NCBI GenBank assembly: GCA_016744555.1 | Contig: JADGED010000136.1 | Location: 1-6,533 of the forward strand | DNA: 6,533 nt | Direction of reading: 5' to 3' | DNA from: Desulfuromonadaceae bacterium | GTDB lineage: Bacteria; Desulfobacterota; Desulfuromonadia; Desulfuromonadales; Geopsychrobacteraceae | In this document: positions 1 through 6,441 of the stretch, in pieces | How the letters are laid out: each line of letters opens with the position of its first letter | How positions within the stretch are numbered: the stretch's first letter is position 1 | Program-made: the position numbers and the translations under genes | Notes under the pieces: model-generated | The model's input: only the letters and a program-made list of their open reading frames with translations | Told to the model about the DNA's origin: nothing | Databases searched by the model: none

Positions 1-806
1 ACATCATCAATCCCCTGAGTGTCCAAATTAAACATCTTCTTCGCTCGCTCACGAAATGGCGCATGGTAATCGATTGGATTCCCAGAATACATGATATTTG
101 CCAGCAAAGCGGCCAGATGGACCACCCCAATTTCGGTCTTTATTTCAGTGTTTTCCCCAGAGTAACTTTCTGGATCATGATGATAAATAATCGGGATGGC
201 TAAACTATCGGGAAAATTCCAGCGCTTGGCCGCCTCGCCGCCGATATACGCATGATTAGCTCCGATTCGCTCATCCTCCAATTCGAGTAAACGCTTTTCA
301 CTACCAGCGGCCTCTTCCAATAGCTGATCGTAAGTTTCGCGATAAGCACATGCCAGAATCAATTTACCAAGGTTTTGTAGCAGGCTGATTGTAAACGCCT
401 CTTCTGGATCGTGATCGGAAACTTTGGCCATTATCAGTTTAGATGCCACTGCTGCCGCCAGCGACTCTTCCCAGAACAAAGAATAATCAAACCCGGCACC
501 ATGCTGTGGGCGTTCCATGTTTAAGAAAGAGAATGAAAGCACTAGACTACGCACCGCATTGGTGCCCAAAATAGCGACCGCCTGCTGAATCGTTCCAACA
601 TCATTGGGGAAATTATAAAAGGAGGAGTTAACAACTTTCAAAATTTTAGTCGATAACGACACATCCTGCGCTATCAACTTGGAGATATCATAGATAGTGG
701 TCTCTTCTTTACCAGTAATATTTATCAACTTCGATGCTACTGTTGACAAGGTTGGTAATGAGCCGGTTTCAATCACATGCTGGACAACTTCTTCTTTAGT
801 CGGCAT
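1..806 (-). CDS. HDOD-domain signalling protein, C-terminus cut by window edge
   Basis: The frame is open from the ATG at 806 to the left edge: 268 complete codons with no stop, so the C-terminus lies outside. I translated it by hand. The N-terminal two thirds match the HDOD output domain, a divergent HD-hydrolase relative used in bacterial signalling, usually as a non-catalytic helical module. Visible family signatures are SLPTLSTVASKL (residues 16-27), the D48-to-Y64 block ending KVVNSSFY, an AVAILG segment (76-81), AFTISLLQNLGKLIL (137-151), and RWNFP followed by a His-His pair (209-210). At the usual HD position the sequence reads Gln144-Asn145, so metal-dependent hydrolase activity is unlikely. 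An AAGGAA Shine-Dalgarno (814-819) lies 7 nt before the ATG. It follows larA on the same strand after 97 bp. Many HDOD proteins carry further receiver, GGDEF or other domains; what follows here cannot be seen. The exact pathway is unknown. Confidence 0.88.
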   Translation of the reverse strand, partial: MPTKEEVVQHVIETGSLPTLSTVASKLINITGKEETTIYDISKLIAQDVSLSTKILKVVNSSFYNFPNDVGTIQQAVAILGTNAVRSLVLSFSFLNMERPQHGAGFDYSLFWEESLAAAVASKLIMAKVSDHDPEEAFTISLLQNLGKLILACAYRETYDQLLEEAAGSEKRLLELEDERIGANHAYIGGEAAKRWNFPDSLAIPIIYHHDPESYSGENTEIKTEIGVVHLAALLANIMYSGNPIDYHAPFRERAKKMFNLDTQGIDD

Positions 807-900
807 ATTTCTATTCCTTATATCTAGCTAGCGGAAAAAGTTATCTTATCTGCAAAACCTACGTAAACACATTGTCACATTCTAATTACATCTAAGAAAC

Positions 901-925
901 TGTCAACAATTATCAATCGTTGGCA
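901..925 (-). other. Imperfect hairpin spanning the larA stop codon
   Basis: Two 11-nt arms around a 3-nt centre (GAT on the minus strand) pair with one mismatch and one G-U wobble. The arms cover the last larA codons and its TGA stop. The minus strand downstream is only modestly T-rich (GTTTCTTAG), with no real U-run, so this is at best a weak terminator or an mRNA 3'-end structure. No other terminator is visible between larA and the HDOD gene, so partial read-through is possible. Confidence 0.25.
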
Positions 926-2177
926 CCACTGTACCACCATTTGGAATTACCACTATTTCACAATTTTCGGCAAGAGAAGGGGTAACCATATCAACGGCTA
1001 TTTGCAAATTAGCAGCTTTTTCCATCCCCATTGTTACGGTTTGTTCAGAACTAAATTCGCTAATCAAAACAACCCGAAATCGTTGCGATTTTGCTAGAGT
1101 AGCATGGGCAGTTTGACCATTAATTTGATAATTTGCCCGTAATGCAAGCTCAAATTCATCCAAAGCTTGGTAGCGAAACCAGTCAAAAAAGCTTTCATTG
1201 CCAAAGCCATCCTGACATGCGGCCATAAAAATAATGGTACCACCATCCTTAACTGCTCGGCAGCCATAATCGAGAGCCTTTTGCGCTTGGATAAAATTGA
1301 TATCTTTCGGCTCGCCGCCACAGGAAATTATCGCCAGATCGACAGGATTCGGTAATGATACTTGATATAATTCCCGCGCCATATCACAGCCAGCTAAATG
1401 GGCTTGCTCTAAATCACCACAAAATACCCCAACGATCTCTTTTTGCGGCGAAAGAACGGTATTCAATAAAAAATCTGGTTTCACCAACTGGGCAGCTTGC
1501 AATAAATTACGATGCACCGGATTACCATCAAGGACACCAGTCACCGCTTGCGAATGCTTGCCACCGACTTCAGGAGGGTTGAATACAGCAAAGTGGCTGG
1601 CCATACAGGTTTCACGACTGGCAACTCCCGGCACCAAACCTTTGCGTCCACCACCAAAACCAGCAAAATAATGGAACCCTATCGTCCCAGTTACAATTAC
1701 TCGGTCTGCTGCAACCACCCGGCGATTAATTTGCACCGCAATCCCCGCTTCGGTCAGACCCAAGTCGACTAGCTCATCGGGATCATCACATTCGTGATCA
1801 TAAACGGAAATTCGACCATATAACGAACCAACAATTTTGCGATGCTCTGCTTCGGTCTGGTAGCGATGAATCCCCAAAGCGATAATGATTTCAATATCTG
1901 CATCGGCAACCCCTAGCCGATTAAGTTCCGCCACAAGAACTGGTAAATATAGCTCACTACCGGTGTAACGAGTAATATCAGAGGTCACAATTGCAACCTT
2001 TTCACCGGCAGTAACTATCTTCGCTAAAGGCAAAGAACCTATAGGGGTCGCTAATCCATCACTAATCAGCTGTATCGGCTTTGTTTCTTGTAGTAATGCA
2101 GCTGGTTGCAAAACCTTAGCCGCAGGGACATCTGCCGCTAAGGTGCTACTACCGTATTTGAGCTCAATTATCGACAT
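903..2177 (-). CDS. larA: LarA-family nickel-dependent 2-hydroxyacid racemase/epimerase
   Basis: This is a complete 424-residue protein, the size of characterised lactate racemase LarA. The family uses a nickel-pincer nucleotide (NPN) cofactor, bound covalently through a lysine, to racemise or epimerise 2-hydroxyacids by hydride transfer in the cytoplasm. The diagnostic residues are in register: the DITR motif (Asp67, Arg70), His104 in ALGIHR, His169 followed by the AGFGGGRK loop with Lys179 as cofactor-anchoring lysine, His195 in ASHFAVF, and Gln297/Lys300 in the IQAQKALDYG segment. The C-terminal IPNGGTVVP stretch is also typical. Substrate is not readable from sequence: the family includes lactate and malate racemases and sugar-acid epimerases. 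No larB, larC or larE cofactor-synthesis gene is next to it, so the cofactor must be made from genes elsewhere. The ATG at 2177 is preceded by only a weak purine-rich ribosome site. Transcription diverges from ilvE. Confidence 0.9.
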   Translation of the reverse strand: MSIIELKYGSSTLAADVPAAKVLQPAALLQETKPIQLISDGLATPIGSLPLAKIVTAGEKVAIVTSDITRYTGSELYLPVLVAELNRLGVADADIEIIIALGIHRYQTEAEHRKIVGSLYGRISVYDHECDDPDELVDLGLTEAGIAVQINRRVVAADRVIVTGTIGFHYFAGFGGGRKGLVPGVASRETCMASHFAVFNPPEVGGKHSQAVTGVLDGNPVHRNLLQAAQLVKPDFLLNTVLSPQKEIVGVFCGDLEQAHLAGCDMARELYQVSLPNPVDLAIISCGGEPKDINFIQAQKALDYGCRAVKDGGTIIFMAACQDGFGNESFFDWFRYQALDEFELALRANYQINGQTAHATLAKSQRFRVVLISEFSSEQTVTMGMEKAANLQIAVDMVTPSLAENCEIVVIPNGGTVVPTIDNC

Positions 2178-2275
2178 AATCTACTTTTCGTTAAACGAGA
2201 TGGTTGCGGACAGGTGTTTGCTGTGATAAAAACTGTTGCTACCAATATACACTTTTTCTTGGAGAAAACCACATC
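2178..2275. promoter_or_regulatory. Divergent larA/ilvE intergenic region with weak promoter candidates
   Basis: These 98 bp separate two divergent genes and so should hold both promoters. For ilvE a candidate sigma-70 pair is TTGCGG (2204-2209), a 17-bp spacer and TAAAAA (2227-2232). For larA the minus strand has TATATT (2243-2248) with a poor GTGGTT -35 at 17 bp. All boxes are weak matches. A small perfect dyad, TCGTT-A-AACGA (2188-2198), lies 10 nt upstream of the larA start and could be an operator or chance. Confidence 0.35.
2254..2268 (+). promoter_or_regulatory. ilvE ribosome-binding site inside a small inverted repeat
   Basis: GGAG (2261-2264) lies 11 nt before the ATG at 2276 and decides the ilvE start. 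The same bases sit in TTTTCT-tgg-AGAAAA, a perfect 6-bp inverted repeat with a 3-nt loop. The pairing is A/T-rich, so it is weak as an RNA hairpin. It might slightly mask the site or act as a DNA dyad. Confidence 0.45.
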
Positions 2276-3340
2276 ATGGACTTACAAATTCTACCAATCA
2301 CTGAGCCCAAGCCACCGATAAAAGATGAAAATGAGCTAGTTTTCGGTAAACAATTTACCGATCGGATGCTGGTCATGGAATACGACAGAGACAAAGGCTG
2401 GCACTCTGCGCGAATTGAACCATACGGACCACTAACCCTGGATCCCGCTGCAATGGTACTCCATTACTCACAAGAAATTTTTGAAGGACTAAAAGCTTTC
2501 CGGCGTCCAGATGGCAGCATTGCCATGTTTCGACCCGCCGACAATGTAGCCCGTTTCAATCGTAGCGCCGAACGGATGTGCATGCCCGAGGTTGATGAAA
2601 AGTTTTTTCTCGATGCTATGCTTAAATTAATCGAACTTGAGTCCGACTGGGTACCTCACAGCGCCGGTACTAGCCTATATATTCGCCCAACGATGATTGC
2701 TACTGAGCCAATGCTCGGCGTACGCCCAGCAGATCAGTACCTTTGCTATGTTATCCTCTGCCCGGTAAGCGCCTACTATAAAGGTGGTATTGCGCCAGTA
2801 AAAATTTGGATTTCTGACTACTACGTCCGCGCAACTCAAGGTGGTACTGGTGAAGCTAAAACCGGTGGTAACTATGCTGCTAGCCTTTATGCAGCTAAAG
2901 AAGCGGCAGAGAACGGCTACGATCAGGTTCTATGGCTGGATGCCAAAGAGAAGCGCTTCGTTGAGGAAGTTGGCAGCATGAATATGCTGTTTCTTTACGA
3001 CGGAAAAATTGTAACCTCACCGCTAAAAGGAACTGTTCTCGACGGCATTACCCGCCGTTCGGTGTTAACCTTGGTTAAAGAGATGGGTTACGAAGTTGAA
3101 GAGCGGGCCCTTAGCGTCGATGAAATCCTTGAAGGGGCAACCAATGGCCGCCTTGAAGAAGCGTTTGGTACCGGCACTGCAGTTGTTATTTCACCAGTCG
3201 GCTCATTTTGCTACAAAGATCAAACCGTCCAACTTGGTGATGGTAACACCGGAAAACTCACCATGGAGCTCTACAATAAACTTACTGCCATTCAATACGG
3301 CCAAGAAGAAGATCCGCACAACTGGATTACCATGGTATAA
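2276..3340 (+). CDS. ilvE: Branched-chain amino acid aminotransferase (class IV, PLP)
   Basis: This 354-residue cytoplasmic enzyme transfers the amino group between glutamate and the 2-oxoacids of leucine, isoleucine and valine, the last step of their synthesis and first of their breakdown. It matches the longer eukaryote/Bacillus-like BCAT type (about 350 residues) rather than the roughly 310-residue E. coli IlvE. Key features: the LHYSQEIFEGLKAFR segment (62-76), the RPTM substrate-side segment (137-140), the PLP Schiff-base lysine Lys195 in EAKTGGNYAAS, the EEVGSMN motif with Glu231, LDGITRRS (255-262) and the phosphate-binding FGTGTA (297-302). The frame extends upstream to a TTG at 2204, but those 24 residues are Cys-rich and not family-like. 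The ATG at 2276 has a Shine-Dalgarno and gives the normal MDLQ-type N-terminus. A strong terminator follows within 9 nt, so ilvE appears monocistronic. Confidence 0.95.
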   Translation: MDLQILPITEPKPPIKDENELVFGKQFTDRMLVMEYDRDKGWHSARIEPYGPLTLDPAAMVLHYSQEIFEGLKAFRRPDGSIAMFRPADNVARFNRSAERMCMPEVDEKFFLDAMLKLIELESDWVPHSAGTSLYIRPTMIATEPMLGVRPADQYLCYVILCPVSAYYKGGIAPVKIWISDYYVRATQGGTGEAKTGGNYAASLYAAKEAAENGYDQVLWLDAKEKRFVEEVGSMNMLFLYDGKIVTSPLKGTVLDGITRRSVLTLVKEMGYEVEERALSVDEILEGATNGRLEEAFGTGTAVVISPVGSFCYKDQTVQLGDGNTGKLTMELYNKLTAIQYGQEEDPHNWITMV

Positions 3341-3348
3341 AACCATTA

Positions 3349-3398
3349 CAACCTGCGAGGCGACCTAAACTTGACCGCCTCGCAGGTTGCCTTTTTTT
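3349..3398 (+). terminator. Strong intrinsic terminator of ilvE
   Basis: A perfect 14-bp G+C-rich stem (3349-3362 pairing with 3376-3389) encloses a 13-nt loop. It is followed after two C residues by seven T residues (3392-3398). It starts 8 nt after the ilvE stop and should insulate the following operon from ilvE transcription. Confidence 0.95.
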
Positions 3399-3415
3399 GG
3401 TCGCACAAACAATGT

Positions 3416-3441
3416 ACTCACTCTGAGTGCCTTCTGACTCA
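3416..3441. promoter_or_regulatory. Nested dyads, candidate enhancer-binding-protein site
   Basis: The pentamer ACTCA and its complement alternate as ACTCA (3416-3420), TGAGT (3424-3428) and ACTCA (3437-3441). This forms two overlapping inverted repeats with 3-nt and 8-nt centres, and CACTC-T-GAGTG (3419-3429) is itself a perfect dyad. The cluster lies about 135-160 bp upstream of the start site predicted for the sigma-54 promoter, the distance typical of activator sites. It does not match the usual NtrC consensus (GCAC-N-GTGC type), so its role is inference only. Confidence 0.3.
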
Positions 3442-3548
3442 CTCCCGCCCCTCTATAGAAAAACAACAACCTTTCAATAAACCAACTGCGCCCAAAAACC
3501 AACAATAATTCGGCCACATAGCTCTTATACTTACCTATCTTTACTAGT

Positions 3549-3564
3549 TGGCACAAAACCTGCC
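3549..3564 (+). promoter_or_regulatory. Sigma-54 (RpoN) -24/-12 promoter of the glutamate synthase operon
   Basis: The sequence TGGCACAAAACCTGCC fits the RpoN consensus TGGCACrnnnnTTGCw. The whole TGGCAC block is perfect, the invariant GG (3550-3551) and GC (3562-3563) are exactly 10 bp apart, and only the first T of TTGC and the last base differ. The predicted start is near 3575, giving a leader of about 42 nt before the ATG at 3617. It lies in non-coding DNA, in the right orientation, upstream of a nitrogen-assimilation operon. This implies activation by an enhancer-binding protein such as NtrC. Confidence 0.8.
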
Positions 3565-3616
3565 TTATGCACCCTGAAGCAATTCCGACATTTCGATAAA
3601 CAGCAAGGAGTCACCT

Positions 3617-4723
3617 ATGTGTCGTATCGGCGCCATCAAAAGCTTGGATTATATGCACCCAAGCATGGCCTTAAAATTAATGCGCTCCCAACAAGAAGGC
3701 CATGACAACTCTGGCTTTGCAATGGTAATGCAAGATCTCGGCGGCATTTTCGAGCCCTACAAGCACCTACCAACCCTGTCTATGGCTTGTACCGACGAGG
3801 GAATTAGAATCGCTGAAAACATCCTGCACGAAATCGGCTTTCGCCGGATCGTCCAATGGTCTCCAGTCGCTAACGACTGGCCAGGCCTCAATATCAGCGC
3901 TATGCCTAACTATGTTTTTGAAACCTTTAACTACCCCTATGCCTATGAGCACCTCGGTCAAAAAGAGAAGGAAGAACTGCTCCTTGACACCAGGTTGCAA
4001 CTAAGGGAAGCCTTAGAGCCAAACGAAGAGGGCTTTGCCTACTCATTCTGGCCAGACGTAATTACCCTGAAAGAGATAGGTGACCCCCACGATATCGGCA
4101 CCTATTTCAACCTGTGGGAAGTCGATGACCGCTTCACCGCTAAAGTTATCACTGCCCAGTGTCGGCAAAACACTAACTACGATATTGTCCGTTATGCAGC
4201 CCACCCGTTCCACACTCAGGGCTACACTGTTCTTGCTAACGGCGAGAACACCTTTTACCTAAAAAATAAAGAGTTCCAACAGGGACTCCACCGGGGCTAT
4301 ATCGGCTTTGAATCTGACTCACAGTGCTTCCTTTACACACTACATTACGTTCATCGCCAACTAGGATGGCCGTTACGCTACTTTAAGCACACCATAACCC
4401 CGCTACCATTTGAGCAATTAGAGAGCCGTGCCGATAAAAACCAATTAATGGGAATACGGCAGTCCCTGGCTCACCTTGAGATAAATGGCCCCAATGCGAT
4501 AATTGGCCTACTACCAGACAACACCATGTTCACCTGCTGTGATGCGAAGAAATTACGTCCAATCGTCATCGGCCACGACGACCGAACTGTTGTATTTTCT
4601 TCGGAAGTATGCGGAATAAATGAAATCCTACCCGATCGCGACTGGACAACAGACATCTATCCAGGCGAGCGAGAAACTATAGCCATCAACGACAAATTAG
4701 AGGTGCAGCGATGGAAACAGTAA
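3617..4723 (+). CDS. Class II glutamine amidotransferase subunit, split glutamate synthase (GltB1-like)
   Basis: This 368-residue protein is a stand-alone Ntn-hydrolase glutaminase domain, equivalent to the N-terminal domain of bacterial GltB and to the archaeal GltB1 and rhizobial GlxB type subunits. It should hydrolyse glutamine and pass ammonia to the FMN subunit encoded next. Visible features: the nucleophile Cys2 directly after the initiator Met (exposed by Met removal), RSQQEGHDNSGFAMV (24-38), the RYAAHPFHTQG segment (192-202), Asn208-Gly209 in VLANGENT as the likely oxyanion-hole pair, the ESDSQ motif (232-236) and the FSSEVCGI strand (327-334). AAGGAG (3605-3610) lies 6 nt before the ATG, a strong ribosome site. 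The gene ends inside the start of the FMN subunit gene (13-nt overlap), which implies translational coupling. A sigma-54 promoter precedes it. An amidotransferase for N-methylglutamate or another glutamate-like product is a less likely alternative. Confidence 0.85.
   Translation: MCRIGAIKSLDYMHPSMALKLMRSQQEGHDNSGFAMVMQDLGGIFEPYKHLPTLSMACTDEGIRIAENILHEIGFRRIVQWSPVANDWPGLNISAMPNYVFETFNYPYAYEHLGQKEKEELLLDTRLQLREALEPNEEGFAYSFWPDVITLKEIGDPHDIGTYFNLWEVDDRFTAKVITAQCRQNTNYDIVRYAAHPFHTQGYTVLANGENTFYLKNKEFQQGLHRGYIGFESDSQCFLYTLHYVHRQLGWPLRYFKHTITPLPFEQLESRADKNQLMGIRQSLAHLEINGPNAIIGLLPDNTMFTCCDAKKLRPIVIGHDDRTVVFSSEVCGINEILPDRDWTTDIYPGERETIAINDKLEVQRWKQ
4700..4705 (+). promoter_or_regulatory. Ribosome-binding site choosing the 4711 start
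   Basis: GAGGTG lies 5 nt before the ATG at 4711, inside the 3' end of the upstream amidotransferase gene. A second in-frame ATG at 4726 is preceded by an A-rich run rather than a Shine-Dalgarno, so the overlapping 4711 start is preferred. Confidence 0.65.
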
Positions 4724-6354
4724 AAATGAACAACGTCACTGCCAACGATCTTCCATGGAAAATCATCTACGACAGCAAGCGTTGCACCATGTGTGGATCT
4801 TGCATTGCTACCTGCTCATTCCGGGCAATCAAGATGAAAGTGGAGCGCCGGCGTTCAGTAGTATCTGAGGGGGATTTCCCCGAACCAAAAGCTAGCTTTT
4901 CTGCCGTTCCGGTAATCAAACAGGTCAATTCGATCCGTGATTTTTGCCGTGGCTGTGGCATGTGCGAAAAGGTTTGCCCTAACGATGCGATCCGACCAGA
5001 ACGCAACCCCGACAACCGTCACCCAATTATCACCCGCTGCCTCACAGCAGATTCAATCAAACGTGGTGGTCGGAAAAACTTAGAGGGGGCAACCCGTACC
5101 CTCGACAGTATTCGCGTTGGCCGCATCTCCCAAATGACCGACCCAAGCTTGGATGCACAGCGCCATACCTTTGACTTACTGGCGCCGTTTGGTAGAATTC
5201 TGCCACCGGGCGAGCTACCATTTTCTAGCGACAACGACGGCAACCTAATTACCAGCACTGCAACGCCACCGGTCAACATGATCTATCCGATAATTATTGG
5301 TGACATGTCCATCGGCGCCCTCTCTTGGCGCATGTGGGAAGCAGTAGCAATGGCTACCGCCTACCTAAACGAAGAGTGCGGCTTGCCGGTGCGCATGAGC
5401 TCTGGCGAGGGCGGACTGCCACGTCGTCTATTACGCTCTAAATATCTAAAGTACATGATCCTGCAAATTGCTTCTGGTCACTTTGGCTGGAACCGAATCG
5501 CCACCAGCATGCCAGACATGATTGAAGACCCAGCCGGAATCCTGATTAAAATTGGTCAGGGCGCTAAGCCCGGCGACGGCGGTCTACTACAATCGGGCAA
5601 GGTCGCATCCCACATTCAGGCGATCCGTGGAGTACCAAAGACCGATCTCCTTAGTCCACCGAACCACCAAGGACTATATTCCATCGAAGAGAGTGTGCAG
5701 AAGATGTTCCTCTCCATGAATGCAGCATTTAAGTTCCGTGTTCCGGTAGCAATAAAAGTTGCGGCATCATCTACCAGCGTTAGTGTCTTCAACAATCTGG
5801 TTCGTGACCCATACAATATTGTCGGCGGTTTCTTCCTCGACGGCATCGACGGCGGCACTGGAGCGGCGCACGAGGTTAGCCTTGACCATACCGGCCACCC
5901 AATTGCTAGCAAATTGCGCGATTGCTACCTAGCGGCAGTATCTCAGGGCCGTCAAGGGCAAATCCCTCTTTGGGCAGCTGGTGGCTTGGGCAAAACTGGC
6001 GACCTCGCTGCAGATGCTTTTAAAATGATCTGCTTGGGTGCTAACGGCGTTTTCAGCGGTAAGCTTATTTTACAGATGGCTGGCTGTGTCGGCAACGACA
6101 CCGGTCGCTGCAATGCTTGCAACACCGGGCTCTGCCCTGCGGGAATCACAACCCAGGAGCCACAATTGGCGCATCGTCTCGACCCAGAAAAAGTGGCACA
6201 GAACATCGTCAATTATTTCCTTGCCATGGACAAGGAATTTAAAAAACTAATGGCACCAATTGGCAACTCAACCTTGCCAGTAGGTCGTGCTGATGCACTG
6301 ATCTCAACCGATCATGCCGTTGCTGACAGACTAAAAATTCAGCACGTTTGTTAA
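4711..6354 (+). CDS. gltB: Glutamate synthase FMN/Fe-S subunit with N-terminal ferredoxin domain (GltB2-like)
   Basis: This 547-residue protein matches the archaeal-type glutamate synthase central subunit, which reductively aminates 2-oxoglutarate on FMN using ammonia from the amidotransferase. Residues 17-97 form a 2x[4Fe-4S] ferredoxin domain: Cys25/28/31/35, and Cys79/82/85/89 followed by Pro. The clusters are separated by a 43-residue insert, longer than in small ferredoxins. Residues about 150-510 form the FMN-binding TIM-barrel: MSSGEGG (229-235), IKIGQGAKPGDGGLL (279-293), the SPPNHQGLYSIEE stretch (315-327), the DGIDGGTGAAH loop (377-387) and WAAGGLGKTGD (421-431). Cys459, 467, 470 and 475 before PAGITTQ mark the cluster equivalent to the [3Fe-4S] site of classical GltB; their spacing differs from the usual C-x5-C-x4-C. 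The GXGXG domain is not fused; it appears to be the next gene. No NAD(P)H domain is present, so reduced ferredoxin or a separate reductase probably donates electrons. Confidence 0.9.
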   Translation: METVKMNNVTANDLPWKIIYDSKRCTMCGSCIATCSFRAIKMKVERRRSVVSEGDFPEPKASFSAVPVIKQVNSIRDFCRGCGMCEKVCPNDAIRPERNPDNRHPIITRCLTADSIKRGGRKNLEGATRTLDSIRVGRISQMTDPSLDAQRHTFDLLAPFGRILPPGELPFSSDNDGNLITSTATPPVNMIYPIIIGDMSIGALSWRMWEAVAMATAYLNEECGLPVRMSSGEGGLPRRLLRSKYLKYMILQIASGHFGWNRIATSMPDMIEDPAGILIKIGQGAKPGDGGLLQSGKVASHIQAIRGVPKTDLLSPPNHQGLYSIEESVQKMFLSMNAAFKFRVPVAIKVAASSTSVSVFNNLVRDPYNIVGGFFLDGIDGGTGAAHEVSLDHTGHPIASKLRDCYLAAVSQGRQGQIPLWAAGGLGKTGDLAADAFKMICLGANGVFSGKLILQMAGCVGNDTGRCNACNTGLCPAGITTQEPQLAHRLDPEKVAQNIVNYFLAMDKEFKKLMAPIGNSTLPVGRADALISTDHAVADRLKIQHVC

Positions 6355-6365
6355 AAAGAAGGCAC

Positions 6366-6423
6366 AGGGCTCAAGGATTCAGGTTAAAGGAAAATATAAA
6401 CTCACAGCCTGCACCCTGACCCT
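6366..6423 (+). repeat. Imperfect inverted repeat between the FMN and third subunit genes
   Basis: The 87-bp gap 6355-6441 contains two arms (6366-6383 and 6408-6423) that pair over about 13 bp with a bulge and mismatches around a 24-nt loop. AGGG/CCCT closes the base and CAGG/CCTG the top. No T-run follows, so it is not a typical terminator. It may stabilise mRNA, attenuate expression, or be a degenerate intergenic repeat. Confidence 0.35.
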
Positions 6424-6441
6424 CTAGCGGAGAATATAAAA

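Noticed and set aside
2204..2275. N-terminal extension of ilvE from a TTG start (24 extra residues)
   Set aside because: The extension is Cys-rich, unlike the family, and has no convincing Shine-Dalgarno. The ATG at 2276 has one and gives the usual BCAT N-terminus.
3365..3556. Minus-strand 63-codon open frame between ilvE and the amidotransferase gene
   Set aside because: It overlaps the ilvE terminator and the region upstream of the sigma-54 promoter, and its translation resembles no family I recognise.
4726..4728. Alternative non-overlapping ATG start for the FMN subunit
   Set aside because: It lacks a Shine-Dalgarno, whereas the ATG at 4711 has GAGGTG at good spacing. Both give the same mature domains.
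5616..5912. Antisense open frames of 60-98 codons within the glutamate synthase, ilvE and larA genes
   Set aside because: They lie opposite strongly conserved coding sequence, have no recognisable domains, and are explained as codon-bias shadows.
6359..6376. Possible second sigma-54 site at the GGCAC upstream of the third subunit gene
   Set aside because: There is no GC dinucleotide 10 bp after the GG, so the -12 half is missing.
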